Source: Puccinia triticina (lineage: Eukaryota > Basidiomycota > Pucciniomycetes > Pucciniales > Pucciniaceae). Taken from it: a stretch of DNA of 64,000 nt. The first letter of the stretch is position 1. Every line of letters starts with the position of its first letter. Positions 48,773 through 59,879 of the stretch are shown one piece after another. The position numbers were made by a program, and so were the translations under genes. The notes below the pieces were generated by a model, which saw nothing but the letters and a program-made list of their open reading frames with translations, did not search any database and was not told where the DNA came from. The stretch is from positions 2,170,001 to 2,234,000 of the forward strand of contig NC_070565.1 of NCBI RefSeq assembly GCF_026914185.1, read 5' to 3'.

Positions 48773-50189
48773 TATCACTACAAGAAAAACTTGTGCAGCT
48801 GACAGCAGTTGACATGCAAGATACTTCTGTGTAGCCCTTGTTATAGCTCCCCCCAAGCACTTATAAGATGCCGCAATAGAAATAGGCAAATGTGATCTGG
48901 TTGGAACAGTCCCGTTGCGGTCAGTCTTGGCACTGAGAAATCCGGCTCCAATCTTGGTATGATTGCATAAGAGAATATGTACAGTCCCTGGACAGATACA
49001 TTGGTACCCCCAAAAGCTCATTCCAGAAAGCCAACCCACAAACTTGAAGTCATGAGGATTCAAGAATGAGTGTATAAAATGACTTCAGAAGAATAAATAT
49101 AACAAAACAATAAGTATTTGGAAAACCAAAAAATTTACAAAATTCCTTGCATCAAATGACGATTTTGGAAAATCTTCAATACTATTCCAAAGAAATAATG
49201 AACAATCAGAATCAATAGACTAACATGTGAAATGAATTATAATAAACGAAAAAAATGAAGTCCAAAATTCAATTGGGATTTTGTGGGCAGTGAAAACACA
49301 TCAAACACTGGTTTTTTGCTGCCTGCAGTGCAGTTTTGTACTTTTTGGTGTGTTTTCACTGCCCACAAAATCCCAATTGAATTTTGGACTTCATTTTTTT
49401 CGTTTATTATAATTCATTTCACATGTTAGTCTATTGATTCTGATTGTTCATTATTTCTTTGGAATAGTATTGAAGATTTTCCAAAATCGTCTTCATTTAT
49501 TATCATTAATTTCACATGTCAGTCTATTGATTCTGATTGTTCATTATTTTTTTTTCATTTATTATCATTAATTTCACATGTCAGTCTATTGATTCTGATT
49601 GTTCATTATTTTTTTGGAATAGTATTGAAGATTTTCCAAAATCATCAATATTTGATGCAAGGAATTTTGTAAATTTTTTGGTTTTCCAAATACTTTTTAT
49701 TTTGTTACATTCATTCTTCTGAAGTCATTTTACACACTCATTCTTGAATCCTCATGACTTCAAGTTTGTGGGTTGGCCTTCTGGAATGAGCTTTTGGGGG
49801 TACCAATGTATCTGTCCTAGAGATGGCAAACGGGTACCTGCGCGGCGGTACCCGGCACCTGCGGGCGGGTACTCATCAGGGTGGCGGGTACCACCGCCAC
49901 GGGTTCCAAGTACGGGTACGGGTGTCCGTTTTTGTGCAATTTTTAGGCAGGTACCCGGGTACTGCCGTTTGATACCCGCCAATAATGCTACCTTTTTCCC
50001 GCTGTGGATGTCCCCACCCCCCTGTCCTGTGTGATATCCCCAACTGCGGCTCCACCAGCTGGCCAAGAGAGATTCCTCTCAGAGAGCTGGTGCATGTATG
50101 TATATCAGCCCAGCCTCTTGGCGAGCTGGTAAATACATGTACACATGCTTGCCAAGAGGGAACACTGGTATGCACCAACAGTGGGCCAG

Positions 50190-50640
50190 CTACGCTAACC
50201 GTAGCGTTAGCGTGGGGTAGCGTAGCGGAATTCCGCTAAATTTTAGCGTAGCGTTAGCGGAATTGCGCCTTTTGGCGCTAACGCTACGCGCAAAGGGTGC
50301 GCAGCTAATTTAGCTGTTAGCCTAGCGTTAGCGCAGATGCGCGCAATTGCGCTAACACTACACACGCAGGGCGCAAAAGAGCGCGCGCTACGGTGCGCCA
50401 CAGTGCTTTTAGCTGAAAAAAAGGCCTTTTTTTTGGCTAAAAGCGCTGTAGCGTAGCGTAGTGACTGTAGCGGCACGCTAACACTAACAAACAATTGGCG
50501 CGCTATTAGCGCCGCTGAAACGTAGCGCAGCGTAGCGGCGCTAACAGCGTGCTAACGCTACTCAAAATGGGCGGGCGCTTTTTGCCGCTACGCTAACGCT
50601 AAGTGGCCCTGTAGCGTAGTGTAGCGTAGCGGCCCACCGT
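50190..50640. repeat. AGCGTAGCG / CGCTAACG motif array
   Basis: About 450 bp made of overlapping GTAGCG, TTAGCG, CGCTAA and GCGCTAC words on both strands, many forming small palindromes such as GCGGAATTCCGC. No fixed period is visible. It lies inside hAT 2 next to the palindromic minisatellite. Confidence 0.75.
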
Positions 50641-51245
50641 TGTATGCACACACCAGCTCGCCAAGAGGGATTCCTCTTGGCGAGCAGCCTCTTGGCAAGC
50701 AGGTATTCACACACCAGCTCGCCGGGAGGAATCCCTCTCGGCAAGCAGGTATACACATACCAGCTCGCCAAGAGGGATTCCTCTTGGCAAGCAGGTATAC
50801 ATATACCAGCTCGCCGGTGCCCAAGAGGGATCCCTCTTGGCAAGCAGGTATACATATACCAGCCCGCGGCCCCCGAGAGGAATCCCTCTGAGCAAGCTAG
50901 TGAATGTACCTGCTCGCCAAAAGGGATCCCTCTTGGGCACCGGCGAGCTGGTATATGTATACCTGCTTGCCAAGAGGAATCTGTCTTGGCAAGCTGGTGT
51001 GTGTATACCTGCTCGCCAATAGGAATCCCTCTTGGCGAGCTGGTGTGTGTATACCAGTGCTTGCCAAGAGGAATTCCTCTTGGCGAACTGGTGTTGTGTA
51101 TACCAGTGCTCGCCAAGAGGAATCTCTCTTGGCAAGTTGGTATGTATACTTGCTCACCAAGATTAATCCCCTCTTGGCGGCAGGTATACGGATACCAGCT
51201 CGCCAAGGCCCAAGAGGGATTCCTCTTGGTGAGCAGGTACATACC
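50641..51245. repeat. Palindromic minisatellite, about ten units
   Basis: The units of roughly 55-65 bp each contain a near-perfect palindrome of the form CTCGCCAAGAGG-GATT-CCTCTTGGCGAG, separated by GGTATACACATACCAG-type linkers, which are palindromic as well. Every unit could extrude a hairpin. Several frames on both strands stay open because the unit lacks stops, giving apparent Arg/Ser/Trp-rich proteins that I do not believe. Confidence 0.85.
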
Positions 51246-51719
51246 TGCAAAAAATAACTTGGCGGGTACCGCTGTGGAACTCTCACGCAGGGCAAAAGCA
51301 GAGATTGGAGGGGAAATGCAAACTATCACAGGATTTGACAATTTACACGGGTGCTTGAAGGGCTGCCCTCCTGTAAATGAGCTCTAGGAGATACACTATT
51401 AATTTAGTGTGGCACAATCTTTCTGAAATTCAGCTATTTGAATCTTGTTACTATTTTAAACCTTGTAATATGTAATTTGGATGTAATGTTATAATTTAGA
51501 AGAGTTTGGCGTGATGAGTACTCTGGGAGATTCCTGAACTTACATTAATAAGTCAGATTTTTGAGTCAAGGTGAGATGTGAGGCAATTTTTGATAAGGGG
51601 CAAACTTATAAGGCGATGTTGGATGGGGCCAATTTTTGAAGTGATTTCTGCTGAATAATATCAATTATCATTCACTAGTGCAAGCATGAGGGGAAAAGAA
51701 AACAAGAAGGGGCAAGAGT

Positions 51720-53386
51720 TGTCAGCCTACGTGATGCCAAGGATAATATCCTTCTAGCTACACGTGGTGCAAAGCAAGATATTAGAGTTATAAAACTCTA
51801 AGACAAAGTTATAAGGGTTAATTCCAACATAAATGTTGGGAATTAAGGCGTAGAAATAAGGCAATTTGGGCCAATTTGGACCAATTTGGGCCAATTTGAC
51901 GTAATAAAATGAATATAATTAATTTTAAGAGGGGCCTGATAAATCAGGGGTGTTTAATCCCTCTAGAATGAAGAACTGGGGCCTGTAAACAGGGGTGTTT
52001 CAAATCCCAGAAAGAAATAGCGGAGAATCTCAAGAGAAGGGGCTTAAACTTACTAGTATAAGACCCTAGGGGCACTTGAGGTTCTTCAGGCGTGAAGTTG
52101 GGCAGTTGGAGGCGCTCAGAGGAGGTAATATTGAGGGCAGGGTGGTTACTGGACAGCTTCAGGGCGGAAATTGGGGCTAAAAATCACGAAAGTAGGTATT
52201 TTACCTGGCAAATCACAGGCTAAGGAGGCTGTTGAAGGCGGGTAAAATTCTAATGGGTAATGTAAAAGCTGGGGAATCTCCTTTTGGGCGGAGAAAGGGC
52301 CCTTTATATAGCCTAGGCAGGCCTCCAGGGGCGCCCAGGGGACATGGGGACACTTGTGGGCGCATTCTGAGGCAATTTGGTTGCGCTAGAAGGCGCTGTG
52401 GGTCGTGGAACCTTGGGGCTTGGATACAAGGGTTGCCAAGAGCCTTTTACAGAGGTTCTGCGTGTTTTTACACAAGCCTTACACGTCATGGGGGCTGGTT
52501 TGGGGGTTCTGTGACGCTCATTTCCGTGGAAATGTGCCACAGAAGGTACTAGAACTGGCTTCTGTGTACTAGTACACGTGTAAGCAGTGCTTTATACATT
52601 TTCTGGAGGCGCTCATTGATTGCTTCAGTTCATTTGGCACCTTCTACATATTTACTACAGTTGTAATATACGTGTAGTGAGGCTTGGGAGAAGCTGGGGC
52701 GCTTTCTAGTGTCTCCTGTGCATGCTGCAAGAGCTCTTTTTCCATCTAGAATGTTTTATATTGAATGACGTGGTAATTACATCTTGTTTGGTGATTAATT
52801 ACATGTGTACAAGCCCTATAACACATGTAATATTGTTATTGGGGCGTAATCTGGCCCATTCTTACTTATTGGTAGCCTGAGCGCTTTGGTTGCGGGCTTG
52901 TTTATGCATTATGCATATATGTACACTATGGGCGCGGGCTTGAGCTCTAGGCAACAGAGCACGCGGGCTTGGGGGCGCCACGCAACAAATAAAGCTATCT
53001 TTTGAACTGTACACAACACCTCAGTTACGTTACTAAAAATGGTAGTAAATATATGTACTTATTTATATATGTGCATACAAGTGCATCTGCTCAGGGCGCG
53101 ATGCACTTGCGCAACCTTTGAAGTTAGTTTACACAAGGAAGGGCTAATAATTAAGGGTACTTGTAAGTGAGGTACCCTAGGTTATTTTACCCGTAGAATA
53201 AGAATCTTCTATAACATTTCCCATATTAGTTACATAAAGCTGAGTAATTAGTTATTTATATATGTATTTAATGTTTTTGCGTAGTTTTACATATGTAAGA
53301 GTAATCATGTCTCTTTCATATGTAATACTACTTTTTATGTTTTTATTTCTATGTCACGGTGGCTCTGCCATAGTAGCCAGCTGACA
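51720..53386 (-). mobile_element. Gypsy 1-family solo LTR (LTR C) in hAT 2
   Basis: Ends TGTCAGCCTACGTG...AGCCAGCTGACA on the plus strand, so it has the same orientation as Gypsy 1. TSD AGAGT (51715-51719 and 53387-53391). Length 1667 bp against 1665 bp for LTR A and LTR B. Confidence 0.9.
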
Positions 53387-53391
53387 AGAGT

Positions 53392-53940
53392 GGCCTCCTT
53401 TTATAGGAAAAATCACGTCTGAGAGTGATTTACACTGTAGTGAAATAAATGTACTAATGAGGAAAGCTGTTCAATGTAATGTGAAATAAATGTACCAGTT
53501 GGGAAAGATTTACATATGTAATGAAAACAATTTCCCCTTTGGGTTATGACAACTTGGCTTGGACTAATTGGGAAGGAAAATTACGTCTAAGAAGTGATTT
53601 GCTACATGTGATTGAGAATCTGTGTGGGGAAATTTCCTATTGAGGAAAACTTGGCCATTTAGAGGTGATTGCCAAGACATGAGTGATTTCTACCTGTATT
53701 TGTGATAAAAGAAACACTATGTGAAAACAAAAATGTGTACATGTATTTTCAAGGGTGTTCAGCGTTTTTGTGTGCATTAAGATGATCAGTTCTTATGTAA
53801 TTTGTATGTAACTATCTTATAACTTGTAAACTAGATTCTTCCACGCTTTTGAAGGTTTGTACTTGAATACAATATATGTAAATTGTATTTTAATGTATAT
53901 TTTAAAGGGTTTGGTTTTGACTGGTCTTACCACATGACCG
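53392..53940. other. hAT 2 interior, non-coding
   Basis: Repeated GGGAAAG/AGGAAA-type blocks with GTGATTT motifs; no gene. Confidence 0.35.
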
Positions 53941-54086
53941 CCTGTACCCGCCAAAAATACCCGGGTACCGCTGCCGCAGGTGCCAAGTATGGGTACGGGT
54001 ATCTGTTTTGGGCCAAAAAAGCATGGTACCCGGACACGCGGAGGGTACCCAGGTACCATTGCCATCTCTAATCTGTCCAGTGACTG

Positions 54087-54323
54087 TACTAACCTGGTTG
54101 GAACAGTCCCGTTGCGGTCAGTCTTGGCACTGAAAAATCCGGCTCCAATCTTGCTGAGGAAAAGAGATTGGAGCCGGGCGCAGGTCCGGCCAGGTTATAT
54201 AGTCTAAACCTAACCGGTTGTTGATGACTAAGCATTGGTTAGGTTTAGAGTCTAAGTACACGGTTATGCTCAAACTGTGTTTATGTAATCTTTGCTACTA
54301 TGACTCTACCAGAGGCACTCCAA
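54087..54323 (-). repeat. Copia 3 3' LTR, proximal part
   Basis: On the minus strand it follows a 17-G tract (54340-54324) that replaces the polypurine tract. It starts TTGGAGTGCCTCTGGTAGAG and contains a promoter-like GACTATATAACC near 54195. It is interrupted by the foldback element at 54086. It probably resumes below 48980, where a roughly 60-bp block of the LTR (CTGGTTGGAACAGTCCCGTT...) occurs a second time. The outer end is not resolved. Confidence 0.5.
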
Positions 54324-56686
54324 CCCCCCCCCCCCCCCCCAAGATTTCAAAAACTACCTCCTGACCCCCAGTTGCTCCAGTGCGCCAGTCATTTTGGTTG
54401 GTCCTAAGCTCTTTGTCAGTACATCCGCAAGTTGATTGTGGGTGCTGGTCCAGGAGATGTCAATGTTATTTTCTCTGATTAGATCATTCACAAAATAAAA
54501 GGCCTTCTGTAGATATTTGGTCTTCTTTTTTGATGTGTTGTCCGTAGTAATGAGTATGGCCGCCTCATTATTGCAGTGCATTAATAACTTGGGGCTGACT
54601 CCAATCTCCTCCAAAATGTTGAGAAGATGCGCCAGTTGTTGCGCGCCTTCAGAGAGTGCAAGGTATTCTGCCGGGCAAGTTGACATCGCCACAACTGTCT
54701 GCCTTTTTGATCCCCACGCCACACTATTCCTGCTGTGTGTGAGAAGGTAGCCCTTTTTTGACCGCTTGTGTTCGCCTCCCCAATTTGCATCCGTCCAGAG
54801 GTCCATTTTGCCGTTCCCCGCACTGTACACAAGGGCCCTATCCGCCGTCCATTCCAAATAGCCAATTAACCAGTTGAGTGTTTTCCAGTGTTCCTTGGAA
54901 GGTGCCAACAAAAAACGCGCCAATAAATTCACACCATAGGACAGATCAGGGCGAGTGACACATGCCAGATACATTAGCAACCCAATGACTGAACGGTATC
55001 CAGTCTGATCCACCGGGTTGCCAGAGTAGCTCTTGAGATTGGATTCAGGAAGCAGGCAGTGATGAGGGAATACCTTTCTGTGATAGGTCTCCACAATCTG
55101 TTTTGCCATCAGTGACTGAGCTAGGCAAAGCTGATTGCCGTTCCAATTGAATTCAATTCCCACAAGGCGCTGGAGATTGTCGGACCATTTAATTTCCAGT
55201 TGGCTTTCCATCCCACTCCGTAGATCCGCTAGAAGTTGCTTGTTGGATGACACGGCAAATCCATCATCAACGTGAAGCCAGATGATGATGAATTGACCCG
55301 CGGGTTGAAACAGGTAAAGTGATGGTTCCATCTCACTGGCCTCAAACCCGAGGGACTCCACTGTTTTCTGGAAAAATTTCAACCAGCAGCGAGCCACCTG
55401 TTTGGTGCCGTAAAGCGCTATCTTGAGCCGCATAACCTTACCCTTGAGTGAGGGAGTGATCTCAACCGGAGGTTGTATATACACCTCTTTCTCAATTGGG
55501 CTGTACAGGTAAGCTGAACCCACATCAAAAGTAGTGGTATGGAGTTTGTTTGAGATTGCCAGCGAAATGGGAGGCAAAGGGTGTTGAGAGAGGCAGTTGG
55601 AGCGTAGGTTTCATTATAGTCAAGGCCCATCTGTTGGTTGAATCCCTTGGCTACATACCAGGCCCTGTATTTGTCAACGGAGCCATCTGGTTTCCTCTTG
55701 ATGGAAAAAACCCAGCGCGCACCCAGTGCCTTACACGCCTTTGGTGGATTTGTTGGAATCCAAACTTCCAATTGATCAAATTTCAGCATTTCATACTTCG
55801 CAGCTGCTTGCCAGAGATGGGCGCTTGCTTGAAGGTAGGTTGTGCTCTTCATCTGTTGACAGTAAGGAAAGTTGGTGCCGTTTCTCTTCCACAATCTCAG
55901 CCGTTTTCTCTTCACCAATTCGCAGCATGATCTGATTTAGGATTAAATCAACTTGGCTTTCATTCTCAGTTTCCAGTTTGGTGAGCAAGTTGGGCCCAGT
56001 TTTGGTTGTAAATTTCTGGACAGGTAACTTCTGGAAATCTGGAAAATTTACCAAACTCGAGTGAACCATTCTCCTTTCACTTGGAACCCAAAAGAGCCAA
56101 CCAGTACCCAGTGCAGGGTAGCCGAGTAATTGACCCTCACAAGCGCGTTTGTCTAGTTTCTTCTGTTGTTCCTCAGGAATATGGATGATTGCCCTAGCTC
56201 CAAACGGGAAAAGGGTTGCTGCAATGGGTTTCACCTTATACAGTAGCTCCAGGGGTGTTTTTTTGTTATTTTGACTGTTTGGCATGCTATTGTGAAGGTG
56301 TGCCGCTGTGGAAAAGGCAAAACTCCACCACTTGCTAGACAGCTCACTTGAGTGGAGCATTGTATGGGCCATATGGCCAAGCGTGCGGTTGACTCGCTTG
56401 GCCTCTCCGTTTTTCTCCGGTGAATACGGCGTAACAGGCCCTAGAGTAGTACCAATGGCTTCTAGTTGAGGCTTCAGGCTCTTGGTATACTCCAGCGCAT
56501 TATTGCAGCGCAGGTAGGTTGGAACTTTCCCAACGGCAGTCTTGAGGTGGCGGATCCAGCCCATAATCTTCTCAGGAACATCACTTCTGTGTTGCATCGG
56601 CGCACAGAAGGTGTACGTGCTGGCATGATCCCGTAGAGTCACCAGATATCTACAACCATTGATGTCCAGGTTGAGAGGTCCAATAA

Positions 56687-58109
56687 TGTCAGCCTTAGAG
56701 ATACATCAAGTATCCAAAAGACTGCAATAACTTAGTAGATAATAATAATTATTAAATTATTATTGCAGAATCAGATTCCTGATCATAAATTAAGGGGGGT
56801 CACCCACTCAAAGTACCCCCTTATTCCTATTCCTTCATGTACTAATTGTATAAATAAGAATTGGCCCCAGAAAGCGCCCAAAAATAGTATTACATACAAA
56901 AATTTAGTAAAATAATCAAAGTACATAAAAATAAACTGTTGTACAGTAATGATTAATATTACTCGTGTAAAAATACCCCGTGAAAGTATTATGTAGACTT
57001 CTGCTGAAGCTCTTTCACTTGACAATTGGTTATAAACATGTCATGTGACAGAGTCAGGGAAATTAGTCTATTACAATACAAATAAATTGCCCACAGCCAA
57101 GCCCTTTTTACGGCTACACCCCTGGATACTCCCATAGGGAGAAAAGGACTCAGTGTTTACACCCACTTGTCAGAATAAGAGCCTGTCCGCTCACTGTCCT
57201 CTTCATGTCCTGTCTGGCCATGTGGCCTTTATCCTGTCCTGTCTGGCCATGTGGCCTTTATCCTGTCCTGTCTGGCCATGTGGCCTTTATTCCTGTCCTG
57301 TCCGACCATGTGGTCTTCCATCCCTCCTGTGCTGTCTGGCCATGTGGCCTTTTCCTGTTCCGTCTGACCAAGTGGTCCTCCTGTTCTGTCTTGTTGTCAT
57401 GTCATTGTTTCTAGGCCCCCCTTTGGATCTTGCTGGGGGGCTCTCTAGTTGTGTGTTCTAAGTCCGCTGCTCGGACATGTAATCAAGTCATTGAGTCAGA
57501 GCTTAAACAATCAAGACCCACCTTGGCCAAAGTCCCCAGAACCAGCTCCTTGTTCAACCCCTCCTCCTCGCCTATCAATCTCGCTTTCCTCAAGTGAAAT
57601 ATGAACACCACTGAGGTCCCCTCTATAAATAGAGGTCTATTTGGCCCTCAGGAAAAGATCCCCCAGACCATTCACCGCCCATAAACTGTAAGTTTGCCGT
57701 GAATATTCTCCTCTGCTACTATTGTATCCACTTTTTCCTTATAAACCATCCCCAGCACGTAAAATCCACTGGATTAAACCCTTTAAATCATCAAAAACCC
57801 CTTATTAGCATATTTAAAGCTTTATCCTTATAAGTAGTTGCCGTAAGACCACCGCCTCTGTCAAGCAGCCAATCAGTTTAAGCGCTTACCACCTACTTTT
57901 ACGCCAAATTAATTCCCTGTAATTAATAATTACATAATTAATTCCTCCTCTGTTACAGAGTGTTAAAACCCTTTAGTGGCCTTATTTGCCACGTAAAAAG
58001 TTTGGTAATTTAAATTACCAGTGTTTATATCAGTACAGTTATAGTAATAGGGCCCAAAACCCTTATTTTGATGGGTTTTCTGCCCTAAGTTTCATAAACA
58101 GAGCTGTCA
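56687..58109 (+). mobile_element. Solo LTR in Copia 3 integrase
   Basis: Starts TGTCAGCCTTAGAGATACAT and ends AACAGAGCTGTCA, with TSD AATAA (56682-56686 and 58110-58114). A TATA box CTATAAATAG at about 57622 indicates plus orientation. It shares the first 14 bases with LTR E but then diverges, so it is a separate family. Removing it rejoins the integrase reading. Confidence 0.85.
57199..57385 (+). repeat. 29-bp minisatellite in the solo LTR
   Basis: Units of TCCTGTCTGGCCATGTGGCC plus TTTATCCTG are repeated at least three times almost exactly, followed by diverged copies (CCGACCATGTGGTCTTCCA and CTGGCCATGTGGCCTTTTCC). Each contains a GGCCATGTGGCC near-palindrome. It lies about 240 bp upstream of the TATA box. 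Confidence 0.85.
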
Positions 58110-58449
58110 AATAACATCCGACACGCAGAAGTCAAGTGGATTGTCACAAGGGATCTGGGTCTCCATTCCAAGAGTCTTCTTGTCAAGGCTTTTGGATTGC
58201 ACACACTGTTCACAGAAGAATGCCTTCCATTGAATCTTGAAATCCGGGTAGTTGAGGCGCAGAAATTGTTTGACAACTTCATCAGAAATGTGGCCAAGGC
58301 GCATGTGCAAGATGTACGGGTCAAAAGACGGACATTGGGATATCTGTCTAGATTGCAAGAAGGCGGTAGTCTTAAGCAACCAACAATAATTGTGGAATAT
58401 TTTAGAATTCTGCCCCATGCCCAGAAGAGGGCCTATTTCTGTTGTTGTA

Positions 58450-58740
58450 CTTTTCCTTTCCAGAGGGTTCCATAGCCAACTATGCCCCCTCTCTAGGCCC
58501 CTTGCCGCAGTGTATTTCTTCTGTTCCCTCATGAAATACATACTCACTCAGTTCTGGGCCCATATCAGACAGACCTGCTCCTCTGGAGACTTCTGATCTT
58601 TTGTTCTGAGTCCCTGAGCATCTTGTGCTCTTGACTTCTTCAGCCCTTGTCTCATCTCATCCTCAACCTTCAGTCACTTTTCTTTCATGGTTAAAAGCCA
58701 AATGCTCTACCAACTGAGCTAATGTCAGAATACAGTGTCA
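58450..58740 (-). mobile_element. tRNA-Lys-derived SINE-like insertion in Copia 3
   Basis: On the minus strand, a tRNA-Lys-like 5' half (A box TAGCTCAGTTGG, D arm GCTC/GAGC, anticodon loop CTTTTAA with UUU) starts near 58739. It fades into unrelated sequence after about 45 nt; the B-box region reads GGTTGAGGATG, a poor match. A unique body follows to about 58450, where Copia sequence resumes. The organisation fits a tRNA-headed SINE, but the ends and a clean TSD were not found. Confidence 0.5.
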
Positions 58741-59879
58741 TAATGATTTTTACAAGGGTCTAACAACGTTGCTTGAGTTCCATCATATTTCAGTTGCCAG
58801 CCAGAAGACAATAGACAGCCAGTCAACAGGATGATACCATTGACACCGGGGCAGTGATAAACGTCCTCAATCTTCAACAGTACCGTTGGCATTGGGATTT
58901 TCACACTTCCGATTTACAAGACCGATACATTGCAATCAGAGACCGCCAAGTAGAACGTACAAGGATTTGTCAGTTTCCTCTTGACGTTGAATAACGGCGA
59001 ATCACCGCTTATGTGGGCTGAGGCACCAGACTCAAGGAGGACTCTGTCCTTCACTTCAGGAATGTTGACCTGTCATAATCGGTTGCTGTTCTCGGGGCAA
59101 GGGGGTGGGCGATATTTTGATCCTTTCTTGTTTTGATCAGCACTCGGAGGATTGATTTTTCCCGTTGCGATGTCCTTCCAAAAATGAGCGCAGTTGGGGT
59201 ACCAGTGAATGTGCTAATAGATACAATGTGCACCGTGTTTCTTTACAAGGGCTTCAGATTGGTCCTTAAACTTGAAGTGAGCGGCCTTGTAAAGAGACAG
59301 AGTTGATTGTTGATGGGGTGGTTGGGATCCCGCTCTGCGTTGAGGCGGGACATAGCAAGACTGATGTTGCATTGCATGAATCCAATCCAACTCCATGGCC
59401 ATAGGATCTGCGGCTGTGGATGATAACGGGAGCAATGGACTACCCAATTTGTTGCGCAGTTTGTTGGAAGCAAACTGGATGATTGTCATGACATTATCAA
59501 ACGGTGGGGCGTCTTGTTTGTTGAGTTGCTGGTTGACTGTAAATCCAAACATCATTGCTTCAACACCAACGGGTGGCTTGAAATGGGATTGCAAGAGGAT
59601 CCCCAGACCTATGTCCCATGTGATCTTAAGCTCAGCCAGTTCCGACTTGAGCCTTGCCCAAACATACAAAGTACCATCCAATGCCGGTGTTGGATCATTG
59701 ATAAGCTGGAAAAGTTGGTTCAGAAGCTCAATCTTTTGTTGGCAGTCGGACTGGGAGCACTTGGTCAGCAAAAGTTTGAATATTTCCTTGGGCAAGGTCA
59801 TCTTCAAGGCATCAATGATGTTTCCAAGTGTATTGACAATCGTGTTGCACATAAGACTGGCAACGGTGGACGCTTCTTC

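Larger units (their letters stand above)
49818..54070. mobile_element. Non-autonomous hAT element (hAT 2)
   Basis: Ends TAGAGATGGCAA and the complement of TAGAGATGGCAAT, with a perfect 8-bp TSD ATCTGTCC (49810-49817 and 54071-54078). Like hAT 1 it has subterminal GGGTACC/GGTACCCG repeats (49840-49980 and 53940-54060). It has no transposase but carries repeat arrays (50190-51245) and a Gypsy solo LTR (51720-53386). It could be mobilised by a hAT 1-type transposase, since the outermost 9 bp are identical (inference). Confidence 0.88.
48982..54086. mobile_element. Foldback Tc1/mariner-like element, split by hAT 2
   Basis: The inverted ends start CAGTCCCTGGACAGATACAT and are flanked by TA on both sides. 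TA plus CAGT ends fit Tc1/mariner non-autonomous elements. The two arms (48982-about 49315 and about 49330-54086) are near-perfect inverted copies over hundreds of bases, apart from a roughly 62-bp tandem duplication near 49494-49620 in the right arm. Without hAT 2 the element is about 844 bp. No transposase. Confidence 0.75.

Noticed and set aside
50641..51245. CRISPR-like array
   Set aside because: Units are palindromic and contiguous with variants of the same linker. There are no unique spacers and no cas genes, and the context is a eukaryotic transposon.
50562..51387. Long overlapping open frames on both strands with Arg/Ser/Trp-rich repeats
   Set aside because: They follow the palindromic minisatellite, which lacks stop codons in several frames. 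The same repeat gives protein-like text on both strands, so they are artefacts of composition.
14468..52540. A recurring 75-codon frame in the Gypsy 1-family LTRs (14468-14695, 33423-33650, 52313-52540)
   Set aside because: It recurs only because the LTR recurs. There is no domain, and it overlaps likely LTR regulatory sequence.
54324..54340. G/C homopolymer as a sequencing gap or telomere
   Set aside because: It lies exactly between the Copia 3 stop codon and LTR start, where a polypurine tract belongs. Length may be unreliable, but the position makes sense.
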